DNA from: an uncultured Pseudomonadota bacterium
Lineage (GTDB): Bacteria > Bdellovibrionota_B > Oligoflexia > Oligoflexales > CAIYRB01
Direction: 5' to 3'
Assembly: GCA_903928445.1 (NCBI GenBank)
Contig: CAIYRB010000097.1
Coordinates: forward strand, 1 to 64,000
Length of the DNA: 64,000 nt
Below, one piece after another: positions 1-8,117 of the stretch. The notes below the pieces were generated by a model. The model was not told where the DNA came from and did no database searches. It saw only the letters and a program-made list of their open reading frames with translations. The translations under genes and the position numbers were made by a program. How positions within the stretch are numbered: the first letter of the stretch is position 1; every line of letters begins with the position of its first letter.

Positions 1-91
1 CAAACCCAAACGCCCATTTTAACCGCGGAGGCGCGGAAGTAGGGAGACAGGGAATTTTTCGGACGGTCTCTTAACCCCTGAAGGACCTCAC

Positions 92-1348
92 TCAAAGCGC
101 CGCTTCGCACACCCGTTTGGCTTTTTTAACCGCACCTGCTCCGACCACGGTCTCGGTTGCATGTTGCGCACGCGCTAGACCGGCTAACAGATCCGAGGTC
201 AGGTCCGCCTCCGCTTCGATGCCAATCGACAAGCGTAGCAGACTATCGGTAATTCCGGCCGTCGCTCGCGCCTCAGGCGCCATCGAGGAGTGCGTCATCG
301 ATGCCGGATGAGCCACCAGACTTTCCACACCGCCTAAGGATTCAGCGAGTGAGAAGCAGCGCAAGCCCTCGAGAAAGGCGGTGACAGCTTCCGTCCCCCC
401 AGCCAGTTCGAAGCTGATCATGGCGCCAAATCCCTGCTGTTGCTTCACGGCAATCGCATGGCCAGGGTGTGACTTAAGTCCAGGATAATAGACCTGGGCG
501 ACCGCCGGATGATCGTTGAGTAAGCGCACCACCGCAGCCGCATTTTCGCCATGAACCCGCAGACGGGCATTGAGCGTGCGCAGTCCCCGCAATGTTAAGA
601 ATGAGTCAAAAGGTGCACCGCTGAGCCCTAAACAATTGGACCACCAGCTCAGCTGATCGCCGATCTCCTTAGTGGCCGCGACCACCGCTCCACCAACGAC
701 GTCGCTGTGGCCGTTCAGGTATTTGGTCGTTGAGTGCACAACGATATCAGCACCCAGGACTATAGGACGCTGAAGAGCGGGAGATAAGAAGGTGTTGTCA
801 ACGGCAAGTAAGGCACCATGCTTTTTGCATAGTGTCGCAACTGCAGCGATATCGACGACCCGCAGCAGTGGATTACTCGGCGTCTCGACCAGCACTAAAG
901 CAACCTTTTCCTTAAAGGCACCGGCCAATGCTGCTTGATCGGTTTGGTCGATGAAGGCGACGCGAATGCGGCCTTGCTTCGCCAAGGCGGTAAACAAGCG
1001 AAAGGTTCCACCGTAGCAATCATGTGGCGCCAAGATCAGCCCGTCGGCATCAAGTAGGTGCGTCAATAACGTCAAAGACGCCATTCCAGAAGCTGTAATG
1101 ACCGCGCTATGGCCCCCCTCAAGCGTCGACAGAGCCTCAGCCAAGACATCGCGGGTCGGATTACCCGAGCGGGTATAGTCATAATCTCGGCGCTCGCCAA
1201 AGGCCTTAAAGGTGAAGTTAGTCGACAGATACAAGGGAGGAATGACGGCACCGTGGGTTGGGTCTGCGGCGACGCCGGCGCGCACCGCTACGGTGGTCAA
1301 TGAATCAACTCGGACATCAGACCGGATATTGGCACGGGTATCAGACAC
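92..1348 (-). CDS. metB: Cystathionine gamma-synthase / O-acylhomoserine sulfhydrylase (Cys/Met metabolism PLP enzyme)
   Basis: This cytosolic PLP enzyme of transsulfuration joins an O-acylated homoserine to cysteine (cystathionine) or sulfide (homocysteine) in methionine synthesis. The 418-residue product has the family's usual fold signature: a YDYTRSGNPTR segment near residue 58, an SGMAS phosphate-binding turn, the AVDNTF cofactor-ring motif and the PLP lysine in HSTTKYLNGHSD near residue 209. The C-terminal SLGGVESL and RLSIGIE motifs are intact. It lies 9 bases downstream of metX on the same strand, so the two are almost certainly one transcript under the SAM-I riboswitch. Whether cysteine or sulfide is the preferred donor cannot be read from the sequence; MetB fits best because the partner acyltransferase looks like the MetXS type. 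Confidence 0.9.
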   Translation of the reverse strand: MSDTRANIRSDVRVDSLTTVAVRAGVAADPTHGAVIPPLYLSTNFTFKAFGERRDYDYTRSGNPTRDVLAEALSTLEGGHSAVITASGMASLTLLTHLLDADGLILAPHDCYGGTFRLFTALAKQGRIRVAFIDQTDQAALAGAFKEKVALVLVETPSNPLLRVVDIAAVATLCKKHGALLAVDNTFLSPALQRPIVLGADIVVHSTTKYLNGHSDVVGGAVVAATKEIGDQLSWWSNCLGLSGAPFDSFLTLRGLRTLNARLRVHGENAAAVVRLLNDHPAVAQVYYPGLKSHPGHAIAVKQQQGFGAMISFELAGGTEAVTAFLEGLRCFSLAESLGGVESLVAHPASMTHSSMAPEARATAGITDSLLRLSIGIEAEADLTSDLLAGLARAQHATETVVGAGAVKKAKRVCEAAL

Positions 1349-1357
1349 GGAGGCCTC

Positions 1358-2392
1358 CTATAATGCCGCGAAAAGTGCGTTAAAAAATCCAGTTTCTTTG
1401 AGAAAAGCGTCGTGACCATAGAGCGAATCTAGACGCTGGATCTGGCAAGGCGAAACGACCGCACTAGCCAGTTCCTCGATCAAAGCCGCAGGTACCAGCT
1501 GGTCTTGGTTCACAGCCACGAGCTGCAGCGGCACCGAAATCTTCTTTGGCTGCAGCTGGTGTAAATCGATAGACCTAGACAGGCAGAGAAAAGCGCGCGG
1601 ATGCATATGCTCGATATAGGCTGCTCCACGTGCGCTTAGATAAGCCCAGACCGATGATCGATCCGGGTCATTGGACGGGACTTCGGTGGCTTGACCAAAG
1701 CGCTGCGAAAACTCTTCTGGAGTTCGGTAGGTCGCCATGGCTAGCGTGCGGGCAAGAGCGAGGCCTGCTGACCCATCGCCGCTGACGAGGGATTGTTCCA
1801 CCAATTGACGTTGCAGCGTGCGCCAAGCAACAGCCATGGGGGCACTGCGATGGGCGGCGCTGATGACCACCAATCTCCCAACTAACTCCGGTAGGCACGC
1901 AGCAAACTGCAGGGCCACCATGCCGCCGTAGGAGGCGCCGATAAAAGCATGCAATTTGCCAATGCCCAGGTGGTCGAGCAGCGCGGCGAGCAGGTGCGCT
2001 TGGTCGACCGTTGTGATATCGGGAAAGGATCGTCCAGCAAAACCTAGGCTGCGCGCGCCAGTCGTCTGCCCATTACCGCCGAGAAAATCCCAGCACAGCA
2101 CGCGGTACTTGTCGGTATCCAAAGCCCGACCTGGGCCAATCTGGTCACCCCACCAACCGCGACTTCCAGCGGTCGTTGTGGCCGCAAAGCGACTAGCGGA
2201 GATACCGCCCAAAACAGCCACGGCAGGCGCGCCTTTTGGGCCAGTCAGTTGATAGCCGACCTCCACCTTGCCAAGGCGGACGCCAGACTCTAGGACAAAG
2301 TCTCCGATCAGGCAGACACCCTCTGAGACAACCTCATGGGGGACGAGGGCGACTCTGGGACCCGTACGATCAACTCTTAATGCTTCGACCAT
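1358..2392 (-). CDS. metX: Homoserine O-acyltransferase, MetX alpha/beta-hydrolase type
   Basis: It activates homoserine with an acyl group from acyl-CoA, the first committed step of methionine synthesis. The 344-residue product is an alpha/beta-hydrolase acyltransferase. The nucleophile serine is in GASYGGMVAL near residue 154, the acid in VNQDQLVP near residue 295 and the histidine in GHDAFLKE near residue 327. The early oxyanion segment reads LGGISASRFA rather than the HALTG of classical acetyltransferases. As I recall, this resembles the Xanthomonas-type MetXS, which uses succinyl-CoA, so the donor (acetyl or succinyl) is left open. The gene starts with ATG 12 bases after a GCGGGG stretch, follows a SAM-I riboswitch leader and is followed at once by metB. 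Confidence 0.88.
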   Translation of the reverse strand: MVEALRVDRTGPRVALVPHEVVSEGVCLIGDFVLESGVRLGKVEVGYQLTGPKGAPAVAVLGGISASRFAATTTAGSRGWWGDQIGPGRALDTDKYRVLCWDFLGGNGQTTGARSLGFAGRSFPDITTVDQAHLLAALLDHLGIGKLHAFIGASYGGMVALQFAACLPELVGRLVVISAAHRSAPMAVAWRTLQRQLVEQSLVSGDGSAGLALARTLAMATYRTPEEFSQRFGQATEVPSNDPDRSSVWAYLSARGAAYIEHMHPRAFLCLSRSIDLHQLQPKKISVPLQLVAVNQDQLVPAALIEELASAVVSPCQIQRLDSLYGHDAFLKETGFFNALFAAL

Positions 2393-2439
2393 CTATCTAA
2401 ACCCCGCGGGTGCAAGCCAGGCGGAGGACGAAAGACGGA

Positions 2440-2469
2440 CGTAAGCAGGGACTTCAGGACCCTATTACG
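2440..2469 (-). promoter_or_regulatory. Candidate expression-platform hairpin of the metX riboswitch
   Basis: The minus strand reads CGTAA-t-AGGG, a nine-base loop, CCCT-gc-TTACG, then a pyrimidine-rich stretch with short T runs. The left arm shares its first base with the 3' strand of the aptamer P1 stem. The geometry suits a structure whose stability depends on P1, but the weak T-tract makes a terminator call uncertain. Confidence 0.45.
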
Positions 2470-2598
2470 CTCATCTTCCGGTTGTAGACTAGCCTAAGAC
2501 TAGAATACTTCCGCAGGACTTGGCACCTATCTGAAGGTAAACCCTCAGGTGGTTGCCCCGGTGTCGTCGGGCCTATCCCTCGACCGGTCTTGATGAAC
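2469..2598 (-). ncRNA. SAM-I (S-box) riboswitch aptamer in the metX leader
   Basis: Read on the minus strand, the leader shows the S-box core in order: AUCAAGA, GAGGGA, GGCCC, a GA pair, CCGGGGCAACC, then GGUGCCAA and UCCUGC. These are the conserved kink-turn, P3 and J-strand elements of the SAM-I aptamer. P1 forms from GUUCAUC at the 5' end and GAUGAGC at the 3' end, with one G-U pair; a small P4 hairpin (CUAG/CUAG) lies before the closing strand. The aptamer ends about 76 bases before the metX start. A second hairpin (2440-2469) begins at the last base of P1 and could be the expression platform. It has no strong U-run, so termination and translational control are both possible. Confidence 0.9.
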
Positions 2599-2655
2599 TC
2601 CTTTTAGGAGACCACGAGAGCACGGCAGAAGTCAAGCTAGCTAGCCCCGACAGGA

Positions 2656-3585
2656 TCAGCCTTGTTTGGGCGCTTGCCGCGCCGCCCAGAGTGAGGCGAG
2701 CACAGCCGCGGACAAGAGCAGAGCGATCATCCCAAGCGCCCAGGTGGTGGGAATATGCCACACGTCGGCCGCCAACATCTTGACACCAACAAAGCCCAGG
2801 ATCGCCGCCAAGCCAAAGTGCAGATACGCAAAACTCTTCATAGCTCCAGCCACGGCAAAATACAGCGAACGCAAGCCGAGGATGGCAAAGACGTTCGACG
2901 TGTAAACGATGAACTGATCATCCGTGATGGCTAGCACCGCGGGAATCGAATCGACGGCAAATAAGACGTCGGAAAGTTCGATGACCAAAAGCGCAACAAA
3001 CAGCGGCGTCGCCACTAGGCGCCCGCGCTCAAGCAGGATAAAACGCCCGCCGTGAAGCTCATCTGTCACCGGTAGGACTTTGCGGATGAGCCGAATCAGC
3101 GGGTTTGCTGCGGGATCCACCGTCGCACCGTGGTGACGCACCATCTTGATCGCAGTGTAGATGAGAAAAGCGCCGAAGACATAGGTGACCCAGTGAAACC
3201 GTTGAATCAGCGCGACTCCAGCAAAGATAAATCCGGCCCGGGTCACCAGAGCACCGATAATGCCCCAAAATAAGACCTTATGCTGAAACTGCGGCGGGAT
3301 GCGAAAGTAGCCAAATAACGCTAGAAAAATAAATATATTGTCGACACTTAGCGACTTTTCAATCAAATACCCCGCAACGAAGGTTGCAGCCATCTCATGA
3401 CCACGCAGGATGCCAAGCCCGAGAGCAAAGAACAGCGCCATGCAGATCCATACGCAGCTCCAAATCACCGCCTCTTTGACCGTCACAACATGAGCTTTGC
3501 GGTGGAATAAGCCGAGGTCCACGGCCAGCATCAATAGGACAAAGAGATTAAAGCCGAGCCACCACGAGGATTGTGTTTGCAGCAT
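2656..3585 (-). CDS. TerC/Alx family integral membrane protein
   Basis: This polytopic inner-membrane protein of the TerC family has about 309 residues and some nine hydrophobic segments. The family hallmarks are present: FVAGYLIEKSLSVDNIF in the first half and the paired LLVIELSDVLFAVDSIPAV in the second, each with acidic residues inside membrane helices. Family members include Alx- and YceF-like manganese exporters and TerC proteins of tellurite resistance; metal export is the likely role but the substrate is not proven. The open frame extends 21 codons upstream, but the ATG at 3585 is preferred because GGGACGG lies just ahead of it and the first membrane helix follows directly. The gene is divergent from hrpB and upstream of the metX leader. 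No Mn-sensing yybP-ykoY element is visible in the short upstream gap. Confidence 0.82.
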   Translation of the reverse strand: MLQTQSSWWLGFNLFVLLMLAVDLGLFHRKAHVVTVKEAVIWSCVWICMALFFALGLGILRGHEMAATFVAGYLIEKSLSVDNIFIFLALFGYFRIPPQFQHKVLFWGIIGALVTRAGFIFAGVALIQRFHWVTYVFGAFLIYTAIKMVRHHGATVDPAANPLIRLIRKVLPVTDELHGGRFILLERGRLVATPLFVALLVIELSDVLFAVDSIPAVLAITDDQFIVYTSNVFAILGLRSLYFAVAGAMKSFAYLHFGLAAILGFVGVKMLAADVWHIPTTWALGMIALLLSAAVLASLWAARQAPKQG

Positions 3586-3708
3586 CTGCCGTCCCAGAGC
3601 CTCTGCAGCCCACGCGCTGCAACATGATAAAGTGGGACAATATAACACTAATCATTCGCAGTCCTGTGCTATTTTGCTCAGCTATCCTTGCCGCTAAAGG
3701 ACCACCTA

Positions 3709-6354
3709 TTGGCTAGCCACCCGACGCCGCAGATGCCGCTGCCGATCGATTCGAGTCTGACTGCAATCCAGTTGGCTCTTAATTCCTATCCGTCTTTGAT
3801 CATCAAGGCGGAGCCCGGAGCCGGCAAAACCACCCGCGTCCCTGCTGCATTGCTGGAATCACTCACTGGTCAGGTCTTGGTCCTAGAACCACGGCGTTTG
3901 GCCGCTCGCCTTTCCGCTGAGCGAATCGCTAGCGAACGCGGCGAAGTGTGCGGCGACCAGGTCGGCTACCAGATCCGCTTTGCTGCCAAGACTTCGGCAA
4001 AAACCCGCTTGATCTTTGTGACCGAGGGGGTGTTTTTGCGCCGCGTTTTAGACGACCCAAGCCTGAGCCAGGTGGCGGCCGTGGTGATCGATGAATTTCA
4101 TGAGCGTCACCTCCACACCGACATGGCCCTAGCCATCGTCCGCGCGCTGCAGCAGGGTTCGCGTCCAGATCTCAAGTTGATCGTGATGTCAGCGACCTTG
4201 GCGACCGACCAGCTCGCTCGCTACCTAGACGGTGCCAAGGTCTTCGATATTCCGGGCCGAACTTACCCGGTCGCCATCGAGTACCAGCCATTGCCTGAGG
4301 CTACTCCTGTCGAGGAGCAGGTCGTCGCTGCGACCAAACGGATCCTCGCTGACCCCAGGTGCGGCGGCGACATCCTCGTTTTTCTCTGCGGCATGCAGGA
4401 TATCCGGCGTTCCAGGGACCTGCTGCAGACCGTCGCGGACGCCTGGGACATCGAGGTTTTGGCGCTTGCAGCCGACCTGCCCGAGGCCGAGCAAGCCAAG
4501 GTCTTCCTGCCTAGCAAGCGGCGCAAAGTGATCCTCTCAACCAATGTGGCGGAGACCTCATTGACTCTTCCCGGAGTGACGGGAGTCATCGACCTTGGTA
4601 CGGCAAAGATCGCCGGGCATGCCAGCTGGAGCGGCATGCCGACTCTCGACGTGCGCAAGATCAGTCAGGCCTCGGCGATTCAGCGCAGCGGTCGCGCTGG
4701 TCGAGTCGCACCGGGAGTTGCCTACCGCATCTTCAGTGAAAGCGACTTTCTCGGCCGCCCTACCTATACCCTGCCAGATATTCAGCGCATGGACCTGGCG
4801 GAAGCCTTGCTTTCGGCCCTAGCCCTCATCGACCAAGGCGTGATGTCCCGTCAGACCAATGCAAGCTGGGACCTTGAGCACCTACTACCTTGGTTCGAAC
4901 CGCCCGAAGCGAAACCCGGGCAAGCGGCCGGGCAGCTGTTAAATTATTTGGGCGCCATCGATGACCATGGGCGACTAACCGCACGCGGCCGAGCCATGGC
5001 CAAACTCCCGCTGCATCCACGCCTCGCTGCTATGGTTCAGCGCGGCCTAGAGCTGGGCTGCGGCAGTCAAGCACTAGCGGCGGCTTGTCTCATCGGCGAG
5101 GGCATGCTGCTCCGGCGCGGCGTTGCCGCAATCACCCACGAATCCTCTGACATCCTCTTTCAAATGGAACTGATTGCCAGCCTAAGCCAGAGAAGGGCCA
5201 AGCGCTTCGGTGAAGCGGCTTTCGATGAACGCAAAGCAAGGCAGATCCTTAGTGGCTACGAACAAATGGCTCGCCGCATGCAACTGGGACGCTGGCCGAC
5301 GGTTTCTGAGGCGGAGCAAGACGGGCTGATCCTGTGTCTACTCGCTGGCTTTCCCGAGCGGGTGGCGAAGCGTCGCGTCTTGCCGCCTGGTCCTAGTGGT
5401 AGCCCACGCAAGGAACGTATTTTATATAATTTCTGTTTAGGTCGCGGCGGCACGCTGGCTGAGTCCTCGGTCGTCCAAACGGCCGATTTAATCCTCGCTC
5501 TAGATACCGCCGAGATCAGCGGCCAAGGCGACGGACGCGGCACCATGATCTATGTGGCCGCACAGCTACAACCCGATCACCTGTTGGATAGTCCGGCGCC
5601 CCTACTCAGCGACGTCGTCGTGACCACTTGGAGTGACGCCGCCGAGCGCGTCGATGTCATGCAGCGCTTACTTTACGGCCAATTGATCGTGAGCGAATCG
5701 CGGGCCAAGGTCACCTCGGCCCAGGCTGCCGAAGTCGAAGCTCTGCTCACCCAAAAGCTCGCCGAACGCTGGCCCAAACCATTCGCTGATGATAGCGACC
5801 TCAGCACCTATCATGCCCGCGTTGAGGCCCTGGCCGGCTGCAGCGAGCACGCTGAATTCCCGCACTTTTCCGGCGATATGCTGGCTTTGCTGCAGTCGAC
5901 CATCTGCGACGGCAAAAGGAGCTTCCGCGAGATCGCAGCGCAGCCCCTCCTTGCCTACATCCTGGAGCAGCTACCACAGCACCTCCAAACCTTGCTCAGC
6001 CGCGCGGCACCCGGCGAGCTTCGCCTCAGCAATGGTAAGACCTTAAAACTCAGCTACGAGGTCGGCAAGCCGCCATTCGTGACAGGCTTCATTCAAGACT
6101 TTTACGGCCTGAGCGAGACACCGAATATCGCCCGCGACAAGCCGCTAACCCTGCACCTTTTAGCACCAAACCGCAGGCCGGTTCAGGTCACCAACGACCT
6201 AGCTGGATTTTGGCAGCGTCACTACCCAGCGCTGCGCAGTGAATTCGCTCGCCGCTATCCGCGCCACCACTGGGCTGAAGACCCAAGTGCGGCGAAGCCG
6301 TTCCTGTACTACAATCAACTGAAGGCTCACCAACTTTCGAAACCATCGCCATGA
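3709..6354 (+). CDS. hrpB: ATP-dependent helicase HrpB
   Basis: HrpB is a DEAH-type superfamily 2 helicase of about 880 residues, matching the family's usual 800-850. Visible motifs are the Walker A in AEPGAGKTTRVP, motif II as DEFH within VIDEFHERH, motif III in VMSATLA, motif V in STNVAETSLTLPGV and motif VI in QRSGRAGRVAPG, followed by the long HrpB-specific C-terminal region. Its RNA or DNA substrate in bacteria is not well established. I chose the TTG at 3709 rather than the in-frame TTG at 3688 because AAAGGA ends eight bases before it. The gene runs into a stop 16 bases before the D,D-peptidase gene, so the two may be co-transcribed. Confidence 0.9.
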   Translation: MASHPTPQMPLPIDSSLTAIQLALNSYPSLIIKAEPGAGKTTRVPAALLESLTGQVLVLEPRRLAARLSAERIASERGEVCGDQVGYQIRFAAKTSAKTRLIFVTEGVFLRRVLDDPSLSQVAAVVIDEFHERHLHTDMALAIVRALQQGSRPDLKLIVMSATLATDQLARYLDGAKVFDIPGRTYPVAIEYQPLPEATPVEEQVVAATKRILADPRCGGDILVFLCGMQDIRRSRDLLQTVADAWDIEVLALAADLPEAEQAKVFLPSKRRKVILSTNVAETSLTLPGVTGVIDLGTAKIAGHASWSGMPTLDVRKISQASAIQRSGRAGRVAPGVAYRIFSESDFLGRPTYTLPDIQRMDLAEALLSALALIDQGVMSRQTNASWDLEHLLPWFEPPEAKPGQAAGQLLNYLGAIDDHGRLTARGRAMAKLPLHPRLAAMVQRGLELGCGSQALAAACLIGEGMLLRRGVAAITHESSDILFQMELIASLSQRRAKRFGEAAFDERKARQILSGYEQMARRMQLGRWPTVSEAEQDGLILCLLAGFPERVAKRRVLPPGPSGSPRKERILYNFCLGRGGTLAESSVVQTADLILALDTAEISGQGDGRGTMIYVAAQLQPDHLLDSPAPLLSDVVVTTWSDAAERVDVMQRLLYGQLIVSESRAKVTSAQAAEVEALLTQKLAERWPKPFADDSDLSTYHARVEALAGCSEHAEFPHFSGDMLALLQSTICDGKRSFREIAAQPLLAYILEQLPQHLQTLLSRAAPGELRLSNGKTLKLSYEVGKPPFVTGFIQDFYGLSETPNIARDKPLTLHLLAPNRRPVQVTNDLAGFWQRHYPALRSEFARRYPRHHWAEDPSAAKPFLYYNQLKAHQLSKPSP

Positions 6355-6370
6355 CTAAGAGGTAGCACCA

Positions 6371-7432
6371 ATGGCCCTTTGTCGATTTCCTATTGCAATA
6401 GCTACGGTCATAGCTACCGGGCTCACCTTAGGTGTCGCCCCCGCGGCCTTGGCTAAAAAGGCCGCTGCAAATCCAGACATCGGCAGCGACGGCAAGCCGC
6501 AGATCAAATCGCCGACAGCGCTGGTGGTCGACCTCAAAAATGATGCCGTTTTATATGAGAGAGACGCGGATATTGTCCGCCCAATCGCCAGCATCTCGAA
6601 AGTCTTCGCGGCGCTCGTCTTTGTCGAGGAATGCAAGCTCGATATGGATGCACTGCATGAAATGTCTCCCGCCAACCGCGACGCCGCCCGCGGCGGCGAC
6701 AAAACCAAGCTGACCACTGGCTGGAGCTATAGTCACCGCGATCTACTTCATGCCGCGCTGATGCGCTCAGACAACCGCGCCATGCCGGCGCTGAGCGAGG
6801 CCTGCGGCATGGACCCAACGATGATGGCGCAGAAGATGACCTTAAAAGCCCAAAAATTGGGGCTCAGCAAAACCTTCTTCAGAGAGCCCGACGGCCTGTC
6901 TTTAGAGAACGTCTCGACCGCGCGCGAAGTCATGGTGGCGCTGCGCGAAGCGATCAAGCTGCCGGCACTCACCGAGATCATGGGCAAACAAGAATATGAA
7001 ATCGTCGCGCATAAGGACGGCCGTTTGCGGCCTCTGAAGATCCGCAACACCGATCGCCTGTTGTCAAAAAACATCGCCCAGATCCTCGGCGGCAAGACCG
7101 GTTACACCGATATCGCGCGCTACTGCCTAGCGATTGCCGCCAAGACCTTTAGTAACCGCGAAGTCGGCATGGTCTTTCTTGGCGCCGAGGGACGCTTTAC
7201 CAGGTTCGCCGATTTTACCCGCGTCGTCCGTTGGTTAACTCCCGACACCAAGCCTGCGGCGATCGCCGATGTGCCGCCGTCTGGAGATAAAGCGGTAAAG
7301 GTTGACGAAAAATCGCTAAAGCCGGAGGATAGGCCGTCCAATGTGAAGGGCAAAGACCCGGTTACTGCGGCGCCCAAAGCCCAAACGGCGGAAACCAACG
7401 AGCAAAATGCCGACAAGGAGCAGGATGAATGA
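6371..7432 (+). CDS. D-alanyl-D-alanine carboxypeptidase/endopeptidase, peptidase S11 (PBP7-like)
   Basis: This periplasmic penicillin-binding protein trims or cleaves peptidoglycan stem peptides. An N-terminal signal peptide ends near ALA (residues 26-28). The three active-site motifs of family S11 are present: SxxK as SISK in PIASISKVFAA, SxN as SDN in LMRSDNRAM, and KTG in LGGKTGYTD. The catalytic domain fits PBP7/PbpG endopeptidases, followed by a charged Pro/Lys-rich tail of about 60 residues. The start is preceded by AGAGGT. The 3' end overlaps the next gene by eight bases, so translation of the YkgJ-like protein is probably coupled to it. Confidence 0.87.
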   Translation: MALCRFPIAIATVIATGLTLGVAPAALAKKAAANPDIGSDGKPQIKSPTALVVDLKNDAVLYERDADIVRPIASISKVFAALVFVEECKLDMDALHEMSPANRDAARGGDKTKLTTGWSYSHRDLLHAALMRSDNRAMPALSEACGMDPTMMAQKMTLKAQKLGLSKTFFREPDGLSLENVSTAREVMVALREAIKLPALTEIMGKQEYEIVAHKDGRLRPLKIRNTDRLLSKNIAQILGGKTGYTDIARYCLAIAAKTFSNREVGMVFLGAEGRFTRFADFTRVVRWLTPDTKPAAIADVPPSGDKAVKVDEKSLKPEDRPSNVKGKDPVTAAPKAQTAETNEQNADKEQDE

Positions 7433-8024
7433 GCCGACGTCGTTTTTGGCAGATGCCACGGTCCAGGTCGCCACACTCTTAAATGAGATCGAAGAGGTGA
7501 CGACGGCCTACGCCGCTGCAAGTGGCATTCGTTGCCGCGTTGGTTGCGGTCAGTGCTGTCTGAAACCTGGCATCGATGCCATGCCACTAGAGATGCTCCC
7601 CCTAGCGCAGGCGCTGCTCGAGAGCAAAACGTCGGACCAGTGGTATGACGCGGCTGCGGCTGACCTTGATGGCATCTGCGTTTTTTACGCGCGCGATCCA
7701 GGCGATCACACCCTCGGGCGGTGCACCCAGTACAGCCACAGGCCGAGTTTGTGCCGGATGTTTGGCTTTGCCGCTGTCAACACCAAGGCGGCGCGCCCCC
7801 CATCCCTTGCTGCGTGCCACTGGCACAAAAAGCTACAACCCGAGGTGGTGGCTGCAGCCCAGCTCGCGATCGATGCCGGCGGCGCCGTCCCCTTGTTCTC
7901 CGAATACTCGATGCGCCTTAGTATGATAGCGCCAACCCCGAGCTTGACCCAACGCGTGCCGATCAACCGCGCCCTCACCCAAGCGATCGAGCGACTGAGT
8001 ATGGACCATCGTACGGGCCCTTAG
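7425..8024 (+). CDS. YkgJ-family cysteine-cluster protein
   Basis: This protein of about 199 residues carries the YkgJ-type metal-binding pattern: CRVGCGQCCL near residue 37 and later cysteines in GICVFY, GRCTQYSHRPSLCRMFGF and AACHWH. Such CxxxCxxCC clusters are thought to bind zinc or an iron-sulfur centre; the biochemical role of the family is unsettled. The ATG at 7425 is preferred over an upstream in-frame start because AAGGAGCAGG lies directly before it. The gene overlaps the end of the D,D-peptidase gene. A short non-coding gap with a promoter then separates it from lon. Confidence 0.8.
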   Translation: MNEPTSFLADATVQVATLLNEIEEVTTAYAAASGIRCRVGCGQCCLKPGIDAMPLEMLPLAQALLESKTSDQWYDAAAADLDGICVFYARDPGDHTLGRCTQYSHRPSLCRMFGFAAVNTKAARPPSLAACHWHKKLQPEVVAAAQLAIDAGGAVPLFSEYSMRLSMIAPTPSLTQRVPINRALTQAIERLSMDHRTGP

Positions 8025-8045
8025 CGACCTGACCAAAGCGACGCA

Positions 8046-8072
8046 TTGACAGTTGCTTGATCGGCCCCATGT
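8046..8072 (+). promoter_or_regulatory. Heat-shock (sigma-32)-like promoter of lon
   Basis: TTGACA at 8046-8051 is followed after 13 bases by CCCCATGT at 8065-8072. The latter matches the sigma-32 -10 consensus CCCCATnT exactly, with the spacing seen in enterobacterial heat-shock promoters. The -35 half also suits sigma-70, and TGTTAT at 8070-8075 could serve as a sigma-70 -10. The lon start codon lies about 45 bases downstream. Confidence 0.55.
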
Positions 8073-8117
8073 TATCCCTTGTCCGGCGTCCAACCGACCA
8101 AGCACAAGGGACAACAC

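Noticed and set aside
3586-3708. Possible Mn-sensing yybP-ykoY riboswitch ahead of terC
   Set aside because: The gap to divergent hrpB is short and none of the conserved riboswitch loops is present.
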